Of a stretch of 64,000 bases of DNA, positions 12,290-24,700 are shown one piece after another. The notes under the pieces are model-generated. The model searched no databases. It saw nothing but the letters and a program-made list of their open reading frames with translations, and had not been told where the DNA came from. The first letter of the stretch is position 1. Each line of letters opens with the position of its first letter. The stretch is from Mesocentrotus franciscanus. Its lineage: Eukaryota; Echinodermata; Echinoidea; Camarodonta; Strongylocentrotidae. Position numbers and translations under genes: made by a program. The DNA lies in the NCBI GenBank assembly GCA_037976565.1, contig CP137674.1, positions 30,783,047-30,847,046 on the forward strand. The letters run 5' to 3'.

Positions 12290-12506
12290 ACGTTTGAGAC
12301 ACTGTAATTAAAAAATTTGTCACTCGTTGACGTTAGAACTTCTTCGAGCTAGAGTTAGATGAATTTTGATTCATTGGAAAACCTGTTGGAACCTCAAGAT
12401 AGGAGCAAATATAAAGGTGAGTTATTAATTCTGCTTGATTATAAATTTTTGATGCAGCTAGATATAAAACAAATATGGCCTGCCTTCTTTATCGAGGTAC
12501 TGGTTG

Positions 12507-12565
12507 AAACTATGGGCCTCGGTGACGCCAATAGTACTTTTGGAGTCACCTTTTGCCCATAGTTT
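12507..12565. repeat. 59-bp hairpin
   Basis: AAACTATGGGC pairs with GCCCATAGTTT, and an inner GGTGAC / GTCACC and CCAA / TTGG also pair. No second copy in the window. Confidence 0.7.
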
Positions 12566-12699
12566 TAGCCAGAAACTCTCAAGACAGTGTATATTTGTAT
12601 AATAGAGTGGAACGATGTCACAGGCGAGAATGTCCGACCGCGTCAAATCTCTGGCTGCGCATAGAGTTACAAGTGCATATTTAGATTCTTCTCCATTCT

Positions 12700-13000
12700 C
12701 CTTCCCTAGCTCGCTCGCTCCCCCTTCTCTCTCTCTCTTTGTAAAAGTTTTATTGCTATACTCTATTCCCCTCTTTCTCTCCCTCCCCCTCTGTACCACA
12801 TTTCTCTCCCTCTCTTCCTCTTTGTACCTCATTTCTCTCTCTTGCTATACTCTCTTCCTCTCTTTCTCTCACACTCTCTCTCCCTCCTCTGGCTCTCTAT
12901 ACCAGTTCTCCCTATTTATACACACTCTTCTTCTCTTTCCTTCACTCTCCCACTCTCCCTCTCTCTCTCTCTCTCTCTCTTTCTCTCAACTTATACTTTC
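12700..13000 (+). repeat. 300-bp pyrimidine tract (CTCTC-rich)
   Basis: Almost pure C/T on the plus strand, with clustered CTCTCT and CCCTC. Reading frames over it are low complexity and not genes. Confidence 0.9.
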
Positions 13001-14051
13001 TCATTATCATTCATTACTGTGTCGTTACAATAATATTCGCATGACATAAAGTAACTCGGGTAGGGTAGCATATATATTTCATCATTTTTCAAAGAACAGA
13101 TATTTTTTTCATTCATCTTTTTAAAATTTGGAAAGCAATACAAAACAAGACAACAAAAGCAAAGTTAAGTGTTTGTTAACTTTAAGAAGTATTTCAGAAA
13201 ATGTTTCGCCCAGCAGAAAATCAAATGTTGACTTAACCATTAAATGTATATTCTTCTTAACAACAGATAAGAATGTTATATACTACATATCAAGATTCTA
13301 GACCTCTTATTGGTCAAAATTGCAGGCATGAAAAATCACTGACTGCTGTGTAGTATAGCAAAAAATATTGACTATGCATAGTTCTACTTGCATGTACAAT
13401 GAAAGGACACAATAGATGTGCATGAAGTTAACAATGGGTACAGGCAGTGGATATGTCCACTTAATTAGAGTGGTAAATTTTCATACATTTTCAGAAGGAC
13501 ATTTTGTCAAAATTCCCCTTTTTGATAATCCACAAGTGAAATGCTGTATACAAAAAATTAGTGACTGCTGAATTGTCAGGTCATGGCTAAAACTATAGCT
13601 CCTTGGTGATCTGCAGCCTACACGATACCCCCTTTACCTCGTCTCCGGGTACAGTAGGCCTACAGCTTCGAGATCACATTGGGGTATACAGTAATTCTAA
13701 TTGTCTCCCTCAAAGCAGTCAATATCCGTATAATAGTATCATTACAGGTGTAAGAGAGTCAGTGAGGCATTGTCTGTAACACTACATGTAATAGGCCTGT
13801 TATTATCCCTCTTTCACTTATTCCATTTTGTTTCTAAGCATGTAATTCGAGGGCGCCATACACTTCAAGCTGTAAGCTTTACTATGTTCTAGTCAGTTGT
13901 CAGTTCTGAGCATGTTTGTAAATGCTTTATTTTGTATCGCTGTTGATTCCGTGATATCATATTGAAGGTGAATTTTTTTTCCATTCAGAATGAGAAGGTC
14001 TAGTGGAAAATAAATAAAACTGTTGACAAACCTGATACAAACATCACATTT
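13001..14051. other. Non-coding, nothing recognised
   Basis: A TTTATT at 13928 gives AATAAA on the minus strand, a possible distal DHX36 polyadenylation signal. No nearer canonical signal was seen between 13940 and the stop at 15396. Confidence 0.35.
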
Positions 14052-14130
14052 TCTGTCTTTTTGGAGCCAGAAGGGCATTAACTCATACCGTGTTATACAG
14101 CATCAATGCCCTTTTAGCTCCAAACACACA
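14052..14130. repeat. Fold-back element, GAGCCAGAAGGGC family
   Basis: 79-bp inverted repeat: GGAGCCAGAAGGGCATT pairs with AATGCCCTTTTAGCTCC around a loop of about 28 nt. It lies downstream of the DHX36 stop. Confidence 0.75.
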
Positions 14131-14993
14131 ATTTCTTCTTCAACTCTAAATGTAACACTGTCAGTACATTGTAACTCAACCATATAACAAAAAATATTTT
14201 AAAAAACAATACAAACATAGAGTAGGGACTTTCCCTTTTATCAAAAGAGTTTTTTGAAATATATTCCTTCTTAAAATATTTAATTTGTATTATAAAAACC
14301 AGTGAGCCTAACTGGAAATATTTATAAAACTATACTCAGCCTCTGTGTATAGAGAATGAAAAAAAAATTGACATGTATCGAGAATGTTAAGAAAATATCT
14401 ACTAGATAAATAATTGAAGTGAGATTGTCACAGTAATGCATACAAAGTACAGGTACATTTACTTCATAGAAGAGAGTATTGATTAGGTTTGGTTTGACTG
14501 ATGGCTTATTTTACCTGATTGCTAAGAAGGTATGGGTATGCTTGTATCTAAGGAACACAGAGACCAACAGCTTCAAGTGCTCTCTGAGGGACTTGGTGAT
14601 GAGGATTAATGCCTTACTACAGGGCACCTGCTCATCGACTTGGTGTCAAACCCAGGAACTCCCATTTACAAGACACTGCTTTATCACTCAGCCATTGTGC
14701 TGCCAACCCTTTGCATGCAGCCGTAAGTCAATATTCTGTGAAGTGTTCGACGGCTACAATACAATGTAGTTTTTCCAAGAAATTAGATCGACCTATGTGA
14801 AAAGTTGCATTGAAATACTGAAGGTCACTTTTGAAAGGTACTCTACATTTACATGTAGGCATAGGGTATAAATGATGGTGTTCACCAAAACCTGGTAAGA
14901 CAACAAAAATTATTTCCAAAAACAACTCATAGAGTTTGACCATCTCATTCTTTGGTCAGCATTATTTTGGTCACAAACTGTATCCCAGTTACT

Positions 14994-15510
14994 TCCATTG
15001 ATGTCTTCAACGTTGAGAGTTGTACGAGTATGTACTACAGATAAGGGTAAAGTATGTGGTTTTCCTCAATGTCTCCTATATTGCGAATCCAACTTAACCA
15101 TGTGTCATAGATTGAGAGTCCAGGGTGTGAGTAATTCCTCAATGTTAATTGCAATGTGAGCCTGAGTTATATGCATCATCAACTGAGTCCACTATCACTG
15201 GTCAGGGTTTCCTCGATGTCTCCTATCGATGTAAATCTTAGTTACATTATGCCATCGATATTGACTCCAGTAAATTGGTTTCATCTATAATGGCTATGAT
15301 GTGAATCCCAACTGTATGCATTTCATGAATTTAGAGCTCAATATGAGGATTTCCAGGATGATAACTCCGATGTCAACCTCAATTATCAAGCAACATTAAT
15401 TCTGAGTCCAGAAACTCTGGTGTGGGTTTCCTTGATGTCTCCTACGATGCGAGTCTGGTCTCCAGTGACTGCTTCCAGGCCTGTCATCATTATTGTATCG
15501 ATTTCCTGAA
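14994..15510. repeat. Decayed 73-bp tandem repeat overlapping the end of DHX36
   Basis: Unit starts of the form TTTCCTCGATGTCTCCTA are seen at 15061, 15135, 15208, 15279, 15349 and 15426, with weaker ones at 14994 and 15502. Spacing is 67-77 bp. Each unit continues with TGTGAATCCCAACT-like and GAGTCCA words. The DHX36 stop at 15396 lies inside the array. Confidence 0.7.
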
Positions 15511-15779
15511 CGTCCATATTGCTGGCCACCACCAGCCCCACCAGCTCCATCATCATAACAGTCACCATCATCATCATCATTACCACCGTGCCTGTCATTG
15601 CCCATAACGCTTTGTACGAATCCCTGATCATCATCATCGTATGTATCTCTGGACTGCATGACAAGGATGTCGACGATGGCCCTCATGACTCTGCCTTCAT
15701 GGCTTCCCTGCCTCCAGTTGGTGGGTCCTGGGTTGGTGATCTTCTCTTCCATGACTCTGTCTAGCTCCTCACGTAACTT
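15396..15779 (-). CDS. DHX36: DHX36 exon 20: C-terminus with acidic, Gly-rich tail
   Basis: The exon opens with [14 protein letters not shown], matching the end of human DHX36, and keeps the conserved [11 protein letters not shown] helix. After that comes a lineage-specific tail of about 75 residues: Asp runs ([18 protein letters not shown]), a [15 protein letters not shown] segment and a basic stretch near HRRRHQG, ending WTQN-stop at 15396. This tail is not seen in vertebrate DHX36. Its last part is encoded by a decayed tandem repeat that continues past the stop codon. Confidence 0.9.
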   Translation of the reverse strand, partial: KLREELDRVMEEKITNPGPTNWRQGSHEGRVMRAIVDILVMQSRDTYDDDDQGFVQSVMGNDRHGGNDDDDGDCYDDGAGGAGGGQQYGRSGNRYNNDDRPGSSHWRPDSHRRRHQGNPHQSFWTQN

Positions 15780-18700
15780 CTACAAAACACGGAAAAGACA
15801 AGGAACAGACAGAGGATACTCAAGGACTCTACACAGCTCCTTTCACAGTTTTTACACCATCACAGGTTGTTTGTTTTTTTACAATGAATTTCAAAAATCG
15901 AAAAGAAAAATCTTGAAAAAATACTGCAAATCCCATGATGGTAAAATGTACCTTTACAAACTGATTTCAAACGCCTATATATAAAAAGGCAGGATTAGCT
16001 AAACCCTGGTTCAACATAGTCAGCTGTTTTAGAGGTAACCCAATGTCAACCTTTCTACTCCATACCAACTACTGTTATTCTGTCACAGAATTCATAACCA
16101 ACATATATTAAACAAGATTATAATTTTTAAATGATGTAATTTTGTTTTAGTTACAGAATATAAACAGGAAAAAGAGGCTGACACTTGGGCTGACATTTGG
16201 TATCACAGGGCTATTTCTATCCACTGAAGCAGGGTTAAAACCTGGACTAAACAGGATCATTCACATGTAGATTACTGTTCCTATCCAGAGAATGAAATAT
16301 GTCATAGCTCCACCAAAAAAAGAGTAAATTAGGGAGTCATCTGAAAAGGTGGCCACTGTTTTCTCATGATTGATCCTCTACTTCATTCACTTTTTACAAT
16401 TCATAGCCATAGACACACTTGTGTATTGAGTGATTTACTATGATAGCAACTGGAGATTGAAGTTATGTAATTCTGCTCCTCCAATTTTCATCAAGTCTTG
16501 AATTTCATTGTTCATTGTTTAAGATGTTGTTTGATGGTTTGTTTGTATGTTGTTATTTTGGTTGCAATTTATTAAAAAAAAGTTTTCCCATCCTGAACTA
16601 TATTTGAATAGTGAAATATGGCCATTCCTGTAACAGGAATCTTTAGATAACTGTTTTTCTGTACTTTATTTCTCATTTTTATATCTTAGGCGCATAGAGA
16701 TGCTACGACAGCGATATGCACTATAAAAGCACTGTATAATTATTATTATTATCATCATTATTATTAACTGTACACCTTAATTGTGTAATTCAATCATTCT
16801 ATTTCATGCATGCAAAAAATTTTAATGTTTAATATAGAACTGTTGCTGCTGTGACTTACAATGACAAGATGTGCCGTCTCCTGAGAGCAGTGAAACTTGA
16901 TGTGATCATCAACAAAGACCGTTTCATGGCCCTGGTCATCGTCCCATGAGATCTTACCACCGCAGAAGATCAAGGGATAAGGCTCAATCATGGTAGTGTC
17001 ATGGAGAAAGACCTGTGCAGAAAATTGGCAACAAGACAGGATTTTCAGAATCAAGTGGTACACATCTATACTGACCAATTTGATTAATTGAAATTCCTAA
17101 TCATCATCATCAATTATGTGGTTTCAAACACATTCAACAAAATCAGCTACAAGGCAATTTCAATGCATCAACGCTATGCCTACAGAAATTATGTTAAAGG
17201 TAATGTGTAGTGCTGGTCATGGTCATGAATTCTGTCAAAATGTATTCATCTCTGCTCCTATAGACCAAAATCAATATTCATTTTCATCAATTAGCTTTGA
17301 AAGTTCGTTAAGATCAAGAAATTAAAAAATAGATTTGGTTTTGACCCATTTGACTTTACCCATACTGTCCATTGCATTTAACTCGAATTGGATGTCATTA
17401 TAATGCTCCCCTATGTTCACACATATCAAATGATCAAATGATCATTACAGTGATCCCTCCCAGTGTCTCCTTGAAGCTACAACTCACATACAAGATGGAG
17501 TAGACAAACTTACACTTGTTGACTTGAGTTTGAGATGGTAGAGCAGCCATTTACTGCTGAAGGCTGTTTCCTGTGCATTGACAGACTTAGGGTGGATTTG
17601 AACTCGACCATCCTCTGGGGTGCTCAGCTTTGGAGGTCTGAAAGGCGATAAATAACAAAAATTAGCAGTGTGGAGCAGTCTTTCATTGTTTAATTTAAAC
17701 CTTCTTCATACACCATGCAGTAAACAACCTACAAAAAATGATGTGGCAAAACGAATTGGCACCAACACGATGCATTTCTTAAATCTTTAATATAACACAC
17801 ATACACATGTACTGCAAAGTATGTGTGAGGGCTTTTTGTCATTCAAGAAATAAATTTCTATTATTTTTGCCACTTTTTCTGTTTCTTTTTGTAGGCATTT
17901 AACTGTATCTTCTCTGACAAAATATATAGTTACTGGTTAACTTTAAAAGAATTATAGCTGAAGGAAAGCAGGGTTATGGGAAGCAAGAGTAAGGAAGTCA
18001 TGAACACCTCAAGGAATATCAGACTTAGATGATACATTGTACTCTTATACATGTAAAGTTATTATGATATCTGTGATTTAAGAGTTACTTGTACTGCATT
18101 ATGAACAGAAGTTGTACTATTCTGCTAACCCCCTTGCCTACAAAACTTAGGTTGGGGCCTGTATCAAAGCCTATGGAAATGAGAGAATTCAGAAGTCAAT
18201 GGGTTAAAGCGTTAATTTTACAGTGTGTATCTTTCTTTTATAAAAAAAAACTCTTTATTCCTTACACTAGAGGACAGGAGAGGGAAATGGGAAGATACAG
18301 AACAGTAAAACAAAATTGCATGAAAGAACATTAGAGTTGTCATGCACTGTAGATGAAATTTTTGAAATTAAATGACATGAGAGATGGTACATTAAGGTAG
18401 ACTCACCTAGACTGTCCAGTCTTTCGATTGAAAGGCACCTTATCTATGTGAGCAACCTTTGGGTAGAGACCAGCACACAACACAGCCTTCACAAGCTGCT
18501 CATTCTCTAGACAACAAAACAACCATTTTGAATGATTATAATATGCTCAAGCCTCGTTCAGATATGACGCACCAAAACTGTGTTTTTTTTCTGACAACGT
18601 AAAGTGTAATACGAGTCCCGTTTCTGTATCTTATATTGCAGAGCTAAGTGAATACACATAGGACCTTTGTGGCGAAGTTGCCATTCATTTACGTTTTAAG

Positions 18701-21700
18701 AAAGGTGGGTTACCACGTTATATCTTAACGAGCCTTTATAAATAGGCAACTTGTAGTTGACCTACAACTCAAAGTCCTATCAGAAGGAAAAAGCAATTTA
18801 GGATTCTCGCCTTATCAAAGCTTACATGTGAATTAGTTTGGTTTTAAACTAGAGACTTCATGGTTACGAGATCACTGCTCTACCACTAATCTATTGAGAT
18901 TTAAAAGAAGAAAAAACTTCTACTATTAATAAATCTGGATTTATTTAGCAGTTAATACGGAATACTGTCTCTAGGTGCTGTACAGATATTATTACCCCAG
19001 TCATCAGATTCATTCACGCACAATGTGCACCATCTCCACTCCCGGGTAGTATTCCTACCATATGGCCACCATGAACGCTATGGCAATTTCTATCAAAAAG
19101 GCTTTCGTAATCCTACCTGTCCCCATTTCTCTCCTGGGTATGGAGTGGCAAATGTAGATAATGATAAATGTAGGAAAAACGGGAAGCTTTAAACACTGAA
19201 TAAATGTAATAACAATGATATATAGAATAATAAGAAAATATTCACTACTTCCAAGAGTTATCACCTACCTGAATTTATATTTGCATCAATGTGTTTGGGT
19301 GATCTGTTGGAGACAAACCTCAAACGATGTAGGACATCACAGAATTGACCCTTCATCTTACTCAGCATCTGTATGAGAGACAGAATTGACTTCAACTTTT
19401 AGTTTTAAAGCCCCTCTGCACTAGTTTGGCCAGGAGGGATTAGAGGGATTAGTGTGGTCACTGACAGGTGGTTATCTCATCAATTCACCTCTCAATTAAC
19501 ATAAGAAAAAGAGGATCATGGGGGACCAACGGGCACCGCTTAGATTGTTTTTTTCATATAGAGGGAGCAAGTAGCTACAAGTAGTACAGTGGGGCTTTGA
19601 AGCCATACTGTTCCAGAAGCACCTACTGCCAGATCCTCTATTCATTCATAATTCAAAATTAGGGCTGTTTCGCATGAAATGAAGTTTCATTGCCAGAACT
19701 CAAAATTAATTACAAACGTGAATTTAAAAAAAATCACACAACTACATGTAGGTGAAGAGGAATGGAAGCTTACACTGAGGATGTTTGAAGACATGAAGTT
19801 ATGCCAGCAGTAGGATCCCTCTTTTCTGTATTCCTTGGCATCCTCCCAGCCACTCATAGCATTAGCTAACATCAGGTGATCACTGCGAGTGTTGTTGGAC
19901 AGCACCCTACGCCTCTCATCAGCGAGCCTCTCCTTACCCTAGGAATAGCAGAAAACATTTCCAATAACAAAAGGTTGTAGGACATGCAAACTACAGCTTT
20001 GGAACCAAGAAATGCAAAACACCCTTTCACGGTTAATGCCGCCATTTTAATTTGCGAGTAAACATTGCGTCATCAATGTTTTCAGATGCGCATGTATTGT
20101 TGCGTCACTGCCTGCGCTGTGCGCTCACATCATATTGACATGGGCGCAATTTAAAATTACGAGTAAACAACTTTGTTTACCCAATGTCAGCGCATGCTCA
20201 CTCTTGTAACCGTGAAAGGGTGTATTGGCCAATCATTAGTCATCATTCCTATATCTAGGATCTTTATAACTACGTGCAATGTGTAGAAGGTATAAAATGG
20301 TGTCCAAATTACTGCTAATGGTGTACGCCTGCCCCAGATAGCTAGATCCCAGTAAGATGATGGGCGAAAGTTCATTAGCCAGATGCAGTTAAAGAGGTGG
20401 TTTTACATGTTGGTACATTTAACAAAGCTACCTAATAAGAAGTCTAACTATCATCATATAATAAAAAGTGGTCTATACTGTAAATAAAGTTATCAAAGCA
20501 TTTGACACAGTTAAATGGTATTATCTAAAATATCACAGAAATCTAAGATGGAATCATTGTTTTCTTCATAATTTAAACAAAGTCACTACAATTTTTTCAT
20601 TCACTTTGAGGACTTTCCATTTTTGTTGGTTATATAACAGATGTAACGGATGTTTAATACAGCAATGCAGACTTATCCTATTATGTAATCAAAGACTTTC
20701 ATTGTTGTTGTTAGGTGCCATCGAGTCATCACGGACTCCCGGTGACACCATGGGCAAACCCTCTCCAAGCTACTCTGTCCCGTGTAAGTACAGTACATGG
20801 ACATGTGGGCATATCTCTTTATAATGACTTGTCAGTTTCTCTGGTCACACTTTCTATCCATCTAATCCTGTGCCTTCCTCTTCTCCTTTTACCCTGCACT
20901 TTGCCAAGCATGAAATCCTGCACCATACCCTTTGATCTTACAAAGTGTCTAAAGATGCCAAGTCTCTCGTTTCACAACCATGGCCTCCAAGGAACAGATT
21001 GGTTGTAGCTCATCATGAGAAGTGAATGTACTACTATTACGTCCAAAAAAGAGGGACATCACTTACCAGAGGAATGTAGAATGGATCTTTCCAGCTGAGG
21101 GATGCTGCTATGGTGAGAATAGGATCCAGACAGCAGAACATGGCACCAAACAACATCATCTTACCAATACGAGGCTCCACCGGAAGACGAGATAGATGGT
21201 ATCCCAAAGCTGTCAGGTCCTCGTTATCATCAAAGGCTCTCTAAAAACACAAATACATACAGTACATTAAACATGGTGTCCCACATATGCAAGATTAATA
21301 TTGCTCACAAAAGTTCATAACAAACCCAATGAAACTTTGAAAGTAATTAGTCAAGTCTCTCTTCAATTCCTATCCCAGTTATAAATAAACACAGATTAAG
21401 AAAGACAATGAAAATGCATAGATGACTGTACAGAAGAAAAAGAAATGTCTGCAATTTTTATTTTTCACCAAGGCTCTCTGGAAACATTGATAAGGACACA
21501 TATGAAATGAGCAATAGAAAGAAATAGAGACATATTGTATAAACAGAGAAAGTCCAAGTGATAGTAGTTGAAAGAACAACATAGACTGAAAGTGGAATAG
21601 GTACAAAATAGAAGAGAATAGTAAGTAAGAGACTTGTATTTAAATCTATGTCATCTCTTCTGAATTACGGGGCCGTCAAGATATCCGAAGCGTTCTCATT

Positions 21701-24700
21701 ACTCTTCCCATTGTAAACTTTGGGATATTTCAAGATTTAGGGAAAATATCCGTATTTCATGAATTATAATATCACTCTAGATGTACATGTGTATGTATGA
21801 TGTTTCCAAACAGAGAGTTGCCCTGGCTTGACTTGGAACTGTCATAATTATTACTTGAGAACATTTTTAGTTCTTCTCATTTATTCACCTGCCAACATTC
21901 CACTACAAATACAGTCAAACCTGCTTTAGTGACCACCTGTCTACAAAGACCACATTTTTTGTTTCCCTTGAAAATGGTTTCTCATTGAAACATGTACTAA
22001 AGGAATCTGTCTACAAAGACCACTTATTGTGTTTCCCTTGGGCAGTCGCTATAGACAGGTTTGACGGTATTAGGAATCTCCTCAGACAATATAGGAAATA
22101 ATGTGTAGTTTTAATGCATACTTTAGGACAGATATTTTCAGAAATTTAGAGGAATAAAGAGTTCATAACACAAGTTTGAAGGCAGTTTATTAGGAACCAT
22201 TCCTCCATAACACAAATGGTTGGCAGTTATGCCTTTGTTATTTCCCCCATTGTAGGAGAGAGCACAAGCCGTAACTATAAGAAGCAAGAGAGAGAGAGAG
22301 ATACCATTTGTTTGAGACTCCTGATGGCTAGTTCGATTGCCCTTATGTCGGGGGTTTCCATAGCTTTGCTGATGAACGGATGCACACCGCCTAGCTTCAG
22401 GGTCTGGATATGAGAAGAAACAAGCGATTGTATTGTGACTGCAGTATTAAGTATTATGTACTGTATATTATGTTTTTTAAATAAGCGGAAATTTAAAAAA
22501 GATGATAATAATACAAAAAAATTGTCTGTTCAGAGCCAGAGGGCATTAATTCTATGTTAAAGTACATGTATATGAGTTAACACCCTTCTGGCTCCGAACA
22601 GGTATAATAATATATTTAAAGCTCATGTGGGTACCTTTATGTTGAGACAGAGTTCTTCAAGAGGAGTTCTCTTGATTTCTGGAAGTTGGTATTCCTTCAG
22701 TTCAGATGCCTTTAGCTGGCTGTACACATGGAAGCATTCTCCATCCTGCACCCTGCATGGGAAAATAAATGAACACACTCAATAGGATGATGCTCAGACC
22801 AAAAAAAATCCATCTTTGCTGTTGATCGTCACTTCAATGAGGTAGTATAATAATATTAATATTCTAGGTTAATACAGACCTTTATACAACTACAATGTCT
22901 CTGAGCACTTTACAGGTCATCGGATTCAGGCTTTCCTGCATACAATGTTTGCACATTCTCCAAACCCTTGGGAGAATTCCAGCCAAACGGCATTTAACAG
23001 CCACTCACAATTCTGAGCAAACTATACTGACTTTCACATCCTAACAGATACCCATTTAACACCTGGGTAGAGAGAAGCAATGTAGATAAAATGCCTTGCT
23101 TAAGGAAATAAGTGCAATGCGAAGTATCAAACCTTGGTATCTCCAGCAAATGTTTTGACTTTGACACCTCTACATAATGAAAATATTAAATCTATAAGTA
23201 ACATCACCAACGTGTTATTAAGCATTCCATTTATTTACATGTACACACATTTATGTATGAACAGTAACATCATCGGTATTATCATAATGATAAACATCTA
23301 TCATTATTTGTTCAATTATTCATACACCCATCATGCATGTACTCATTACAACTTTAACATTTCTATTACTGTCTACTATGCAGGTAAACAAAATTACTCG
23401 TTACCACAAGCTCAATAATGATTGTGACCAACTTCATCATCAGTGCTATCAACATCCTCATTACCATCAGCATCACAACCACCAGCATCATAAATAATTC
23501 ACTATCAGATTAATATTCATAATAATAATACACTATTCATCATCATTATTACTATCACCATCATTAAGCATATTAATTTTCAATTTAAATTCATTCATTA
23601 CATCATAATCATCATCATCACCACCACTATCATCATCATCATCATGTAGAAAAAAACATTTGGAAATCTTAATAGGGACAAAGAAAATAAAAACTACGAA
23701 AGAGCTGTAGCTCCAATACATAATTATCAAAATCATCATCATCATCATTAAGATATCCTTGTAATCTTTTTTCAAACACCGTCTCCCAGTTCTTTACCTC
23801 CCAGCTCGTCCTCTCCTCTGATGAGCCGACGCCTTGCTGACCCATTCAGCCTTCATCGTCCTGATGTTGTTGGCCACATCAAAGTTGGTTTCCTTCACTC
23901 GTCCAAGGTTGACCACATAGACCACATCATCAATGGTGATGCTGGTCTCTGCAATGTTGGTTGCTATGATGATCTTCCGTACTCCGGGAGGTGGATGATC
24001 AAATACCTAATGATAAATCATGCACATGATGAGAAAACATCAAACTCTAATTACAGATAATTCAGGCATCGGAAAGAGTAGAAATGTAAATCAAATGGAA
24101 ATTGCAGAGAGACCATACTCGGGAAGGAAGACAAGAATAAGATGAAATTGCCTTGCAAGTGTGGTGGAAACCAAGAATAAGATGAAAATGCCTTGCAATT
24201 TTTCAATGCAGTTTTATCAGAGAGTAATGATAATAATAATAAGAAGAAGAATATTAACTATAAGATTTGGATTTACAAGGCCCCTTTTCAAACGGATAGA
24301 AGGTGTGGTTCCTTGGTCTACTTTCAAAATTAACCCTTTGTATACAGGAACCATGGGGTCCCTGTATTAGGCCTACGAGAATTAGAGAATCAGAAGTCAA
24401 CGGGTTAGAAAAGAATTGTAGAGGTATGTTTTCAATTATCTTTTGAGAAATCAAGTGAACTACTATCTCTTTGAAATGCAGATATTTATTTTCCTAAGAT
24501 GTAACAGTCATTGTGTTTTCAGGTTTTAAAAATGAGAGAGGATCGAAGGAGTTGATGGTGATTGAAGTGAGTATGATGCTCTCCGGAGCTGAAAGAGTAG
24601 TGAGATGTATAGAGGAAGTGTGGTTGACATAGCATTGCAGAAATGCTAGCACTTACCTGTCTCTGGTTGGTGGTAGGCATCATAGAGTGTAGAGGAATGA

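Noticed and set aside
11840..12323. Similar Arg-rich frames on both strands
   Set aside because: Explained by the 495-bp palindrome.
12615..13049. Ser/Leu-rich frame of 144 codons
   Set aside because: It covers the CT tract; pyrimidine repeats give Ser, Leu, Pro and Phe codons with few stops.
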